Source: Rhexocercosporidium sp. MPI-PUGE-AT-0058
Taxonomy: Eukaryota > Ascomycota > Leotiomycetes > Helotiales
Direction of reading: 5' to 3'
Assembly (NCBI GenBank): GCA_020746875.1
Contig: JAGTJL010000003.1
Span: forward strand, 62,001-126,000
DNA: 64,000 bases
Shown here: positions 42,768-52,516 of the stretch, one piece after another
Position numbering within the stretch: the stretch's first letter is position 1
Layout: each line of letters opens with the position of its first letter
The notes under the pieces: generated by a model
Seen by the model: only the letters and a program-made list of their open reading frames with translations
Told to the model about the DNA's origin: nothing
Databases searched by the model: none
Program-made: the position numbers and the translations under genes

Positions 42768-44002
42768 GAAGCCTTGAGTGGGGAAGCATGTGTATCCGTG
42801 GGATGAAGATTTCGGGGTAAAGGATACTCTGGCATAGAGCCGAGATGATCAACTGAAGCCAGCTTAGGACTTGGAATAGGACACTGAGGTTGGCGGTATC
42901 TGTTTGGCAGGCAGTCATCCACAGCATCTCTCTGCCCGCACTTATGGATTCTCCAGATGAGATTGATCTTCCCACTTTCTCCATTCTTTAGTGTGCAGAC
43001 GAATAGAAGGCCTGAGGGTTTTAACCTTCTAAAAAGCAAGTATCTCAAACTCGAGCAAAATAATTCAGGCTCTGTCGGTTTCTCTTCGTTGGGTATCATG
43101 GCTGGCCAGATAACATCATGATCCCGTTGATTCCTCCCATCCAAAAATTGGAATTCATCACAGATCAGATCACATTCTCCCAGATTCATTTTTGGAATTT
43201 CTCTTGTAAAAGTTTTTAGTGAACGATGACCTCAGTCACAGCACAGCGACAGGGACAGCGACCCCTTGAAGAGAGAAGCGAATAGGCGAGATCCAGGCGT
43301 CTGGCGCTAAATCCCAGGCCCACCACAAGCCTGCACGAGAATCTAACGACCTCAGATCTTTCTATCAAATCGACGACAACGCAGAAAGACGCACGACAGC
43401 AGTTGAAACATTTCAGAGTCTGCTGAAGGATGCCTCGGAATCCTTCGCCTGTTGTGTCACTGTACGAGGACACGGCTTCATCGGCTGATGTCTCTTGAGC
43501 TGGCTGTCTCAAAGATCCGGTATCGGCTTCCGGAGACTTCAATCGTATATACATGGATTGGGGGATTGTTGGGCGGCCGAAAGCGATTGCAAGGAAGTCC
43601 ATTCACATGTGAGTCCACAATTGTCATGTTCACATGCGAAAGTAAGTACAGTCTCAGTTTGTTATGTTTGAATTGTTTTCAGATTCTTTCAAAATCCCTA
43701 ATCCCCAAAAGAAGAGTCCAAAGTTGGACATCCCTATATATATGTAGAAGTGAAGTGTATAAACATGATGTCTTTTCAAGAAAAGAGTGTTGTTGGAGCC
43801 TAAACTCCATGTCCCCATTCTATGTCCATTTCGTTTCCGTTATCCCAAAGCACAGTTTCTTGTCGTGAGCAGAGCCAAGTGGCAGTGCCATCATAAATCA
43901 TTGAACATCGCGGCACGCAAGCGGCGCAGACGTACATCCCAATATCCAACTCCGAGGTCTCCTCGCTTCGAAAGGAAGAGCGAGGAGCAAGGCTTTCTTG
44001 AT
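42768..44002. other. Spacer between convergent genes
   Basis: About 1.2 kb. A minus-strand frame of 128 codons (43216-43602) is described separately; the rest shows nothing I can support. Confidence 0.4.
43216..43602 (-). CDS. Doubtful orphan frame, 128 codons
   Basis: Intronless minus-strand frame starting MDFLAIAFGRPTIPQSMY. Contains KCFNCCRASFCVVVDL, with several cysteines. No known family, no signal peptide. Composition is passable but not decisive, and the opposite strand also has an open frame of similar length. It could be a lineage-specific gene or chance. Confidence 0.2.
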   Translation of the reverse strand: MDFLAIAFGRPTIPQSMYIRLKSPEADTGSLRQPAQETSADEAVSSYSDTTGEGFRGILQQTLKCFNCCRASFCVVVDLIERSEVVRFSCRLVVGLGFSARRLDLAYSLLSSRGRCPCRCAVTEVIVH

Positions 44003-44533
44003 CTATGAGGTGACAAAGTCACGAGACATCTTTGCGACGAGACCACGACGGCGCTCGTTGCTGACGGTGCCGAGAAGGCAGACGAGGTCGCCTCCGTCGG
44101 TGCTGAGGGTGGCAATGTCATCCCACTTGTTGTAGGCGTTGCTGCAAGGGAAGGTTTGGCAGCCAGAGACTGGGGTGCTGCTGTGGAGAGGGAAGATCTC
44201 CTTTACGCCGTTGTTATCGTCAGGGTTGACAATGGCAGAGACATCAAAGTAGGTGGCGCCAGCGAAGCCGTCGAAACGGACCTCGCCAAGCATACCTGGC
44301 ACATTGGCCTCGCCTTCGGAGACGGAGTACCAGTTGCCGATCCAGCCAGTTGGGAAGGTTTGGTTGGCAGTCTCAGAGCCAGGGATGACGAGCTCTGGGA
44401 GGCTCTCAAGGCCGGCGTTGGGAGTGAAGATGATGGTACGTTGAGTGCTGTCCTGGTTGACGAAGTGGACTGAGCCGGCAGAGGCAATGGTTGCGAGCGC
44501 GGTGGCTGCGAAGATGGTGCTGAAGAATTGCAT
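44003..44533 (-). CDS. Small secreted protein of unknown function, 176 aa
   Basis: ATG 44533 is chosen because it opens a signal peptide (MQFFSTIFAATALATIASAG); upstream in-frame codons add an implausible extension. The mature part reads SVHFVNQDSTQRTIIFTPN, WIGNWYSVSEGEANVPGMLGEV, GATYFDVSAIVNPDDNNGVKEIFP and SGCQTFPC, suggesting a compact beta-rich secreted domain with disulfides. I recall similar proteins being common in ascomycetes, sometimes given a DNase-type label that I cannot verify. Function unknown. Secreted; no anchor. Confidence 0.82.
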   Translation of the reverse strand: MQFFSTIFAATALATIASAGSVHFVNQDSTQRTIIFTPNAGLESLPELVIPGSETANQTFPTGWIGNWYSVSEGEANVPGMLGEVRFDGFAGATYFDVSAIVNPDDNNGVKEIFPLHSSTPVSGCQTFPCSNAYNKWDDIATLSTDGGDLVCLLGTVSNERRRGLVAKMSRDFVTS

Positions 44534-46070
44534 CTTGAAGGATTGTGGTAGTGATAGAATATGGGTATATCTGTCAAGTTGGTCGATCGAACTGAGATAT
44601 TGAAGCAAGAGTACTGGATCGATGATTTGTGCGAGTCGTCGAGACAGTAAGTTGGTTAAGTACGGGCGTTCTGGTTGTCGTCGAGACAAGGTTGGTAGCA
44701 AAGGAGGGCTGGTGATGATGTATGATCACAGATCGATATTGCAAAGAATGAATGAAGGAACGTCCGTCGTACCGAAAAGAGTCTAAGAGCCAAAAGGATT
44801 GTGGTTGAAGGAGGGAAGAGAATGCTGGGGGATCAACGGCCTTCATATATGGGAGTGAGAGAACGGCATGGTCAGCCAAAAGTTCCCTCTGCTCAACGGA
44901 CAAGCTGCAGGCCAGTGCTGTGTTTTGCTCGGCTCGCCATCAAGGACACTGGTGGGGAAAGCCGGTGGACCAAGTTTCTCGCCGGCGTTGGGATTTGCGG
45001 CATCCAGAACGTTGGATCCATAGAAGACATATTTTGCAAGACCTGGTTGGGTCCGCGGTTGGGACCACGTACTTGCCGCATGGGATCAAGGGTCGTTGTT
45101 ACGTTGAGCTTCCTTCTGGCGCTGGCGAAAGGATGTGGGTGTGGATATGGATGTGGATGCCGACCCGATACAAAGCCAAGCGCTATGCTGCAAGAGGCAG
45201 GATGACATGAGGCAGGGAGAGCAGAGAAGTGAAGACTGTGCCTTGAGAATTTGAGCCAGAGCTAGAGAACCTAGTTGAGAAAGATTTAACTTTTTCACTG
45301 GATGTCCCACTGTTGCGCTCAAACGTTGATTGGCCTCGAAATGGGCTAGTACCTGAGCCAGTGCCGTACCATGGTTCCCATGTTTCTTAGAGGCCGGTTC
45401 GAGTCCGTGACTAAATCCGCTTCTGCATACTTTCTGCATCGGGTGCCTGCCCGAGAGTCATCTGTGCCTGGCTTGTGCCTGGGCTGAAGTCTCTTGAACC
45501 TCGAGTTGGAGTGCAGATCGGCAAGTCCAGAGCCAATGATGGGTGAACGGGAGATTCACATGTTCCCGCTGGAAGGGAGACTGGAATCGATGATCCGGCT
45601 GACAGAGAACGTTGTGCATGAGCACCAACCATACCACGTTGGACTTCCGTACTTCGAAGTCGAAGGAAGAATCCGCAAGCTCGAGAAATGCCTCGTCGGC
45701 TAAATGAAAACAACAGGCCAAAAGAATGAGAGACAACATCAAACGAAACCAAACATCCTCCCGTTTCCCTACCTTGTCATCTTCAGCCGAACATTTACAC
45801 TTTTCACTTTTCACGTTTTGTTTCTTGAAACCGGCGGCTCCATTCCATCTCCGGGCGTCAGACGAAATCTTGGGTGTGGGTGTGCTCAGCAGTCAGGTCA
45901 GGGGCAGGGGCAGGGTAATCCAGGGGTGCCAACAAGTTCTGCCCTGCCAAGCAAGACAAGCAAAAACCCCTGGCACGTTCGCAAGCCCAGCTCAAGCCCA
46001 AGCCACGTCAGTGCCAATCGCCAATTCTCCGTTATCCTACGCCTCATGGCCCGTTACTGTATTGTACGGT

Positions 46071-46090
46071 ACTGTACAGTACTGTACAGT
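46071..46090. repeat. Two tandem copies of the palindrome ACTGTACAGT
   Basis: Each 10-base unit is its own reverse complement, and further imperfect GTAC-centred copies flank them (about 46055-46110). Could be a protein-binding site or a cruciform-forming sequence. Confidence 0.85.
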
Positions 46091-46130
46091 ACTTTATGTA
46101 CGGGACAGTATTCGTTGCCTTCCGCAGCTT

Positions 46131-46150
46131 ATCGCATCGCATCGCATCGC
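46131..46150. repeat. (ATCGC)4 microsatellite
   Basis: Four exact copies of ATCGC shortly after the tandem palindromes. Confidence 0.85.
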
Positions 46151-47354
46151 AACGCTGGGCAGGGCACATCTGCCCCGAGCCAACCAGCCTCCAGCCAGCC
46201 CCTGGAATAATGCAGTAGGGGGGGCAAGATAATGAAAATTTCCATTAATCAATAGTTTGTGCAAGAAGTGAAAGATATGCCGTTTCCCAGTTTGTGCATA
46301 TTGCCAAGCCCGGCATAAAACTCTGCACTTCTAGTGCATACTTCTATCTTGTGCCTCTCCCTCTCCCTTGCTCAGCTCGCTCGATTCCTTCCGGGTCAAT
46401 ACCCACACATACCCGGCCCAGGCTGCCAGGCCAGGATATTCTACCGAATGATATCCGTTACCAAACAATGGCGTGCGTGTGTGGATTTATCGATTTGAAC
46501 TGTTGTTTGAACTTGGTTGAGGAATGGGTACTGTAGGGTTTGTACAGTAATCAAGAATTGCAGTTCGTGGTTCCACTTGAGGCCCCCTTGAAAGGCGGAA
46601 TTCTTGGTTGTGGGAATGGGACTGGAAATGGGGAATGGGGGTGAATCTTCGAGATTTCTTGTGTTTTTTCTTCTTTCTTTCATGCTTTTTCTTTCTCTCA
46701 TTCTCTCATTCTTTCTTCCTTTCTTTCAGATGGCTGGGGAGTTGAAGTTGAAAATGCAGCTAGACGTGTGAAAAGAAAAGACGAAAAAATAAAGCCCGAA
46801 GAAGTCAAGAAGTGAGCTGACGCGATCCTTCAAGCGAAGGAACGGTTGCCTGCCCCCCGAGAAGTATGTTTCGCAGGCGATGTTGTCATCTGGGTTTGGA
46901 CATTCTCTCGGAGTCTCTTCGCTCTTGGCCTCAATTTTTGGGAGAGTCCTGCAACGGGGCTGTGTAGTCAATTGCGCCAATTCTAAACCTTTTTCTGGTT
47001 CGAGACCCTTCTCTTCTCTTGGTATGAGATAATCGTTGTGTTGAGCTGGCTTGGAGCTGCTGTTCTGCTGTTCTCTAAGCGAAGGACGGCTCAAGTGAGG
47101 GATTACTGACTCAAGCCAACCTTGACCTTCAACGGCCGAAAGGCAATTGACAAATCAGATTATTATCTCTCCGGCTTCGCCTACCAGCTTCGACTAAACC
47201 CCTATTTTGATTCTCATGCTCAGTTTGCGAGGAGTGTGCCCTGCATGCCAAAGCCAGGCATTACTGACGCGAACACGATAGAGCGAAGACGCTGATAGAT
47301 GTGAGATTTGAATATGTACATCTCTATAAATATATACAAAGAACGAATGAAAAG

Positions 47355-49031
47355 TTATCTATTACTCCTCCCCACTACACTTTCATCGTCCTTCTCACTC
47401 ATATCCTTCGGCGCCAATTCAATGCACTCCTCTTTCGTCCCCTTCTCCCTCGGTCTCTCTCCCTCCTTCAACATCCAACTCCATGTCAATCCACCCACGG
47501 AGACAATAAGAAGGTAACTCCACCAAACAATCCCCACAACACCCTTGTCCATACCCCAGCCAAAGATCACACCTCCAAGCGCTGGTCCCAATGCACGACT
47601 CAAACTGCTGAGCATATTGCCCACTCCATGAACGGCACCAAGGGCGAGTGGTGAGGGTGCCGAGTTGGTGAGGAGAATGACGCTGCTAGGAATACCGAAT
47701 GTACGGGCCGTGACTTGAAGGAAAAGAATGAATGCGATGCAGATAGACTGCAGGATATAATGCGAGCTGGGGATCAGACAGAGATACGGCGCCAGGAGGT
47801 AAGCGAACGGGAACATGGCCAAAGCAACTCGGTAGCTGCGAAGAGTTCCTAGCCAGGCTTGAAGGGATGGGTAGATGCATAGCTGGATCAAGATCCCGAA
47901 GATCCCGAATGCAGAAAGGAAGAGCCCGATTGTTGGGGACGGGAGGCCGAGTCCACCATTGAATTTGATAGCTGAGGTAACGGGCAGTTCCGATGGAGGC
48001 GTGGAGAGGAAAACCGGAAAGACTTGCATGAATGCTGAGTTGTGAAGGGGGAGAAGTCCGAAAGATACAATGGTAAAAGCGACTTCCCGAGTCCAAATTG
48101 CGCGAGAGGTGATTGAGAGTTTGGGTCTTGGTGGTGATACACTTCTAATCTCCATGGGGGCCTCAGTCTTTGGTGACTGCATGTCCATCAGATCGCTGTC
48201 GCTATCGCTTTCGTCTTCATCTACGACCGTGTATCCTGCTGATTGTCTCCTCAAACCACGCCGGGTCCAACGTCTCATGGCTGCTCCAGCAATGATCCCA
48301 TAATCCTTCTTGTCTTCCAATCCAGGCATCGTCTCCTTCAACCCAAACACCGCCAAGAAAAGACTGCACATCAAAGCAGTGCCGTTACATATCGTAGGTA
48401 GAGCAAATGGGAAAGCCTTCATCCATGCCACTCCTTGTGGATCGTTTGCAAAGTTGAAGACTCCGGATGGTCCGAAAAGAGATGGAAGGTTGACGATGGG
48501 ATCGGCCAAACATCCTCCCAATGCTAACCCAATGACCACCCCTGAATTGAATACCAACGGCAGCAACAAGAATGCTCGGCTTTGGTATTTCCTCTCCACC
48601 ACAATCTCAGCTGTCATTGTCCGCATCACTCCAATGTTCCCATTCCCGATTCCTGCCAATACCCGCCAGCACATCACTGCTGGAATTGTCGTCGAGAACC
48701 CAAATCCAATATTCGATACGATCGATAGGACTAGGCCGATGATAATCGTAGGCTTTCTGCCATAGTGATTCGCGAAACTTGCCCATGGTACCGAAGTAGC
48801 GAACTGAGAGAGAGCGAAAAGGGAAACGAGTAATCCAGCCTGCCTGGAGATCGAAGCTTGACTTGTCGTATCGCCAGTTTGTAATGACCGTATTAGATAG
48901 TAGAGGTATGGAAGGAGACAGGTGTTGGAGAGGGGTTCGGAGAGTCGGCAGAGGGCGAGGATGAAGAGTTGTGGTTTGTTCGGGAGGGACATCCAAGTCA
49001 CTGGTGGTCCCTTGGAGATAGGAGGAGGCAT
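47355..49031 (-). CDS. Major facilitator superfamily transporter
   Basis: Single exon, 558 aa from ATG 49031. About 12 hydrophobic spans in two halves, split by a long acidic cytosolic loop (EDESDSDSDLMDMQ). The MFS loop 2-3 motif is present (ASFANHYGRKPTIIIG), and span 4 has RVLAGIGNGNIGVMRTM with the typical glycine pattern. The sequence resembles fungal relatives of the plant ZIFL/yeast drug-H+ antiporter-like group. Substrate unknown; a proton-coupled export or vacuolar transporter is possible. C-terminal tail charged. Neighbours give no clue. Confidence 0.88.
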   Translation of the reverse strand: MPPPISKGPPVTWMSLPNKPQLFILALCRLSEPLSNTCLLPYLYYLIRSLQTGDTTSQASISRQAGLLVSLFALSQFATSVPWASFANHYGRKPTIIIGLVLSIVSNIGFGFSTTIPAVMCWRVLAGIGNGNIGVMRTMTAEIVVERKYQSRAFLLLPLVFNSGVVIGLALGGCLADPIVNLPSLFGPSGVFNFANDPQGVAWMKAFPFALPTICNGTALMCSLFLAVFGLKETMPGLEDKKDYGIIAGAAMRRWTRRGLRRQSAGYTVVDEDESDSDSDLMDMQSPKTEAPMEIRSVSPPRPKLSITSRAIWTREVAFTIVSFGLLPLHNSAFMQVFPVFLSTPPSELPVTSAIKFNGGLGLPSPTIGLFLSAFGIFGILIQLCIYPSLQAWLGTLRSYRVALAMFPFAYLLAPYLCLIPSSHYILQSICIAFILFLQVTARTFGIPSSVILLTNSAPSPLALGAVHGVGNMLSSLSRALGPALGGVIFGWGMDKGVVGIVWWSYLLIVSVGGLTWSWMLKEGERPREKGTKEECIELAPKDMSEKDDESVVGRSNR

Positions 49032-50226
49032 CGTGAACTTTGGACGTATTTCTCCGCCTATACTCCCGAATTCCAAACGATCAAGATATTCCCCCTCTTA
49101 TGTGCCCGGACTCAAGACTGACGAGAAGTCGAGCCCTGGACGCGAGGAGGGCGCGAAGTGGGTGGTTCGTATTGGAAATAGATGATCTTCGCCAAGAATT
49201 CAGGGGTAAGAGAGCGATAACCTTAAAATCCACTCTCCATCTCCAAAAGAATGAGTTCATGACAAAAAAAACATACTGAGAATGAGAGAAGAAGAATGAA
49301 AAACGTAAAGACTCGAGGTGCAAGAGGCGAGAAGAGGGATGGACAGCTGTACTACGGTATATTGGTGTACCTTCTCCCATTCTGGCTATGTAGCTGAACC
49401 TTGCACAATTCAATAGATAACACCACCGAATGAGGCTTAGCGAATTGTTATTTTGATTCTCAGCCCCGGATTCCGTTGGCTAGAACGTACTCAGAATGCG
49501 CCATTAAACTCGGGCAAGCATGAATCGATAATTTAATTGATCTTCAGCTGGAAAAGTCTACAAAGGCTTTGTGAACGCTTTGAAAGTTGACTTCTGATGT
49601 TGTATGATGATTTGAATCTACTCTATCTACCGGTAATATGATATGGGTAAAGTATTCAGGCCAGGCTCAGGTTGACTTGAAGGCGGGGTGATAAGTGCCG
49701 ATCAATGGATGTGTAGTATTGGAATTTTTGACCAGGGTTTTCGAGTGAAGAGTAGGAATACCAGTAATTGTTCTGATTAGATCTTGAGTTGCTATCTTAT
49801 AGTACTTTTCTTGCGACAGCTGGACTGAGACGAATGTCAGAAGGTCGTCGCTAGAAAACGCTGGCTTGGAAAGAACCCTATTTTCATCTACCCGAGGATT
49901 TTCGAGATTATGGGTTTGTTCATAAGGCATCGAGCCCGCAAGTTGTGTTGTCTTTTGAGTTCTTGTATCAAATATGGACCATGCTTACATAAGATGAGAT
50001 CAATCCCAGAGGAGCCGACACGAGCTCTCTTACTGTTGACATTTGAACAACTCCCTGCTCTCTTCAATAGTCAACAACTACATCCCTTTGATGGCGGAGA
50101 ATTCAATCCACTCGAAATTGTCTTTCTCTACCCAAGGACACGCACCCAGACACCCACGCTATTTAAGCTGCACACCATAGCTTCAAGCTCGTGCCCAGAA
50201 CGACACATCTCACCCAAAACCTCACA
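49032..50226. other. Spacer between divergent genes
   Basis: About 1.2 kb between the MFS gene (-) and the kinase gene (+): both promoters. No coding signal that I trust. Confidence 0.45.
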
Positions 50227-51560
50227 ATGGCACAGTACTTCCTAGACCTGGTGTACACTCTCACCAACTGCATGAGCTGTTTCCCAGGCTCTCCGCAGCT
50301 CAAGATAAACAACAGAAGTTTCAAGATTCTGCGATTGCTAGGAGAGGTAAGCTACCCATTCAGCTATGCGTAAACCCGCTGACGTCGCATTAGGGGGGAT
50401 TCTCCTACGTTTACCTTGTCCAAGATACAAGCAACGAAGCTCTTTATGCGCTTAAGAAAATACGATGTCCGTTCGGTCAAGAATCCGTTGCGCTTGCGAT
50501 GAAAGAAGTCGAGGCGTATGCGCTCTTCTCTCCCCATCCAAACATCATCCGCAGTGTTGACTACTGCGTGTCCTCCGATCGATCAGACCCAGGCGCGAAG
50601 ACTGTGTACATCCTACTACCCTACTATCGTCGAGGTAATCTACAGGACATAATCAATGCGAATCTGGTCAACCACACGAAGTTCCCTGAGCGAAGGCTGA
50701 TGGTTCTATTCTTGGGCGTCTGCGAGGCTCTGACGGCCATGCATAATTACAAAGTTGGACAGGGCTCAGGCGGAGCTGGGAGTCAGAGGAAAGCCAAGAA
50801 GATCCGAGGAGAAGCGGCGCAAGCAGACCAGGAAGCAGCGGAAGAGAATGAGCAGAGAAGAGGCAGACAAAAGGGCAGAGAGGTGGACCACGAGAGCGAG
50901 CAGCAGGAGCCTCTGATGGAAGATGAGGTCACACAGAGTCAAGAGGGCGTTGCGCCGGGAGAGCCAAGAGCATATGCGCATAGGGATATTAAGCCAGGTA
51001 AGCAGTCTTCAATGGATGCAGTCCACTTCTAAAAAATGGCAGGAAACATCATGATTGATGATGATGGCGAACAACCAATTCTCATGGATCTTGGATCCTT
51101 GGCACCCTCTCCCACGCCGATCACCTCGAGATCCTTGGCTCTAGCCGTACAAGACCAAGCAGCAGAACACTCAACAATGCCATACCGTGCTCCAGAGCTA
51201 TTCGATGTCAAGACAGGAAGCACGGTCGATACCAAGGTCGATATCTGGTCATTGGGATGTACACTATACGCTTGTCTAGTTGGGAAATCCCCTTTCGAGA
51301 TGCGCAGTGATGAGACAGGAGGAAGTCTGAGTCTCTGCGTGCTAGGAGGAGACTGGAGATTTCCAGATGAAGGTGCAGGAGGGAAGAAGAAGGCTGTAAA
51401 TCAACCGGGTCAGAGTGAGGACAGTGAGATCAGTGAGAGCATCAGAGAGGTGGTGAGGAAGTGTCTTAAGGTGGAACCATCGGAAAGACCTGATGTGAAC
51501 GAGTTGATTGAGATCGTTAAGGGGGTTATTGATGAGTTGCCAGAGGATAATTCTTCGTAA
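50227..51560 (+). CDS. ENV7: Env7/STK16-like serine/threonine kinase
   Basis: Three exons: 50227-50346, 50394-50997, 51043-51560; introns of 47 and 45 bases (GTAAGC...CTGAC...TTAG; GTAAGC...GCAG) give 413 aa. Kinase motifs: LLGEGGFSYVYLV (glycine loop), ALKKI (ATP lysine), HRDIKPGNIMI (catalytic loop), DLGS in place of DFG (as in the STK16/Env7 family), MPYRAPELF (APE), WSLGCTLY. N-terminal CMSCF-type cysteines could be palmitoylated, as in Env7. A charged insert of about 75 residues (KKIRGEAAQADQEAAEENEQ...) sits just before HRD. Env7 acts at the vacuole membrane and limits fusion; here inferred. Confidence 0.9.
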
Positions 51561-52516
51561 GCGAGGATCCTGGCTATGTATTTTTGTCTTGATAGGTGTT
51601 TTGCTGCAGATGGTATGGGGGGGAACGACAGGACTTGGTCTGCTTTTGATGCCAATAATGAGACCGAGCATTTTGGAGCGTGGATTTTCATCACTTGTGC
51701 ATCTGCCCCACAACAGAAGCCACTCATCATGCGTTTTGAGATGCATAGTAACAAATAACAAATATCCTGGCTGGCTGGCTTGAGTTTGTCACATTGAGTT
51801 TGCCCTCAGCCTTGTGAGACTTTCTCCTACAGTAGCCTCGGGCTTCGGGCGGGACGAATCGCTCCCGAGCCCCGCGATTAATTGACACGATATGTATGAC
51901 ATGCTCTGCCCAGTGCTTGTTGGGCTCAAGGATTGTCAAAAGGATGTCTACTATGACTGACTTCATCCCATCATAATAAGTAATGGCTTAAAGTTATTGT
52001 CTTCTTCTCTATCCCGCTCAAAGCTGCCCGAAGTCTAATGGAATTTCCTCATCTCATCTACTAGCTGGGCTGTGCATCCAAGCCCAGCCTGGTCATCCCC
52101 TCCCCTCCCCTCCCACCTATGTAGTTCCAGCCCCCAAAACATGTCAGATTCAAGAGACAGCTGAAAACCCTAGTGCTATGCTGGCATACACCTCCTCACC
52201 GAATCCAATCCAATCTTATTCTCCCTTCTCTCTCTCCTCAGCAGTCATCCTCATCTTCTACATTCTTCTCCCCTCCTCCTTGTGATCCAGAACTCCAAAT
52301 GTATGCGTAGCTGACCTGCGCTCACCTCCCCTCCCCTCCTTCAACCTCGTTCCTTGATTCCAAACAACCCGACCAGAAACGAGATCAGCAGCGCCTTGCA
52401 TCAGCCAGCTGCCCGACATCTCCCAAGATCTGCCAGCGCAACATGATTCCTGCCTTCGCCTTGGCCGCCTTGCTGTGGATAAATTTCTAAATGTGGACCT
52501 GGTCTTGCCCATAAAA
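51561..52516. other. Spacer / PLC leader
   Basis: About 960 bases between kinase and PLC genes on the same strand. A (CCCCT)n-like C-rich run is at about 52098-52112. No coding signal seen. Confidence 0.45.

Larger units (their letters stand above)
44534..47354. other. Longest gene-free stretch (2.8 kb)
   Basis: Between the secreted protein (-) and the MFS transporter (-). The first part must be the promoter of the secreted-protein gene. It holds a G-rich stretch near 45900 (repeated GGGGCA), tandem ACTGTACAGT palindromes, an (ATCGC) repeat and a long pyrimidine tract near 46660-46730. Frames up to about 168 codons (plus strand 45704-46232) overlap one another and have low-complexity composition. 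No gene is supported. Confidence 0.5.

Noticed and set aside
43452..43868. Plus frame of 138 codons
   Set aside because: Non-protein-like, overlaps an equally doubtful minus frame; likely chance.
42030..44533. Nitrogen-catabolism gene cluster around ureidoglycolate lyase
   Set aside because: No allantoicase, allantoinase, urease or permease gene is adjacent; the gene stands alone.
45384..45416. tRNA-like B-box (GGTTCGAGTCC)
   Set aside because: The flanks do not form a T-stem and there is no matching A-box, so no cloverleaf.
45704..46232. Two overlapping plus frames of 168 codons
   Set aside because: Overlapping frames in different phases with repetitive S/Q/P-rich products (including translated GTAC palindromes); not coding.
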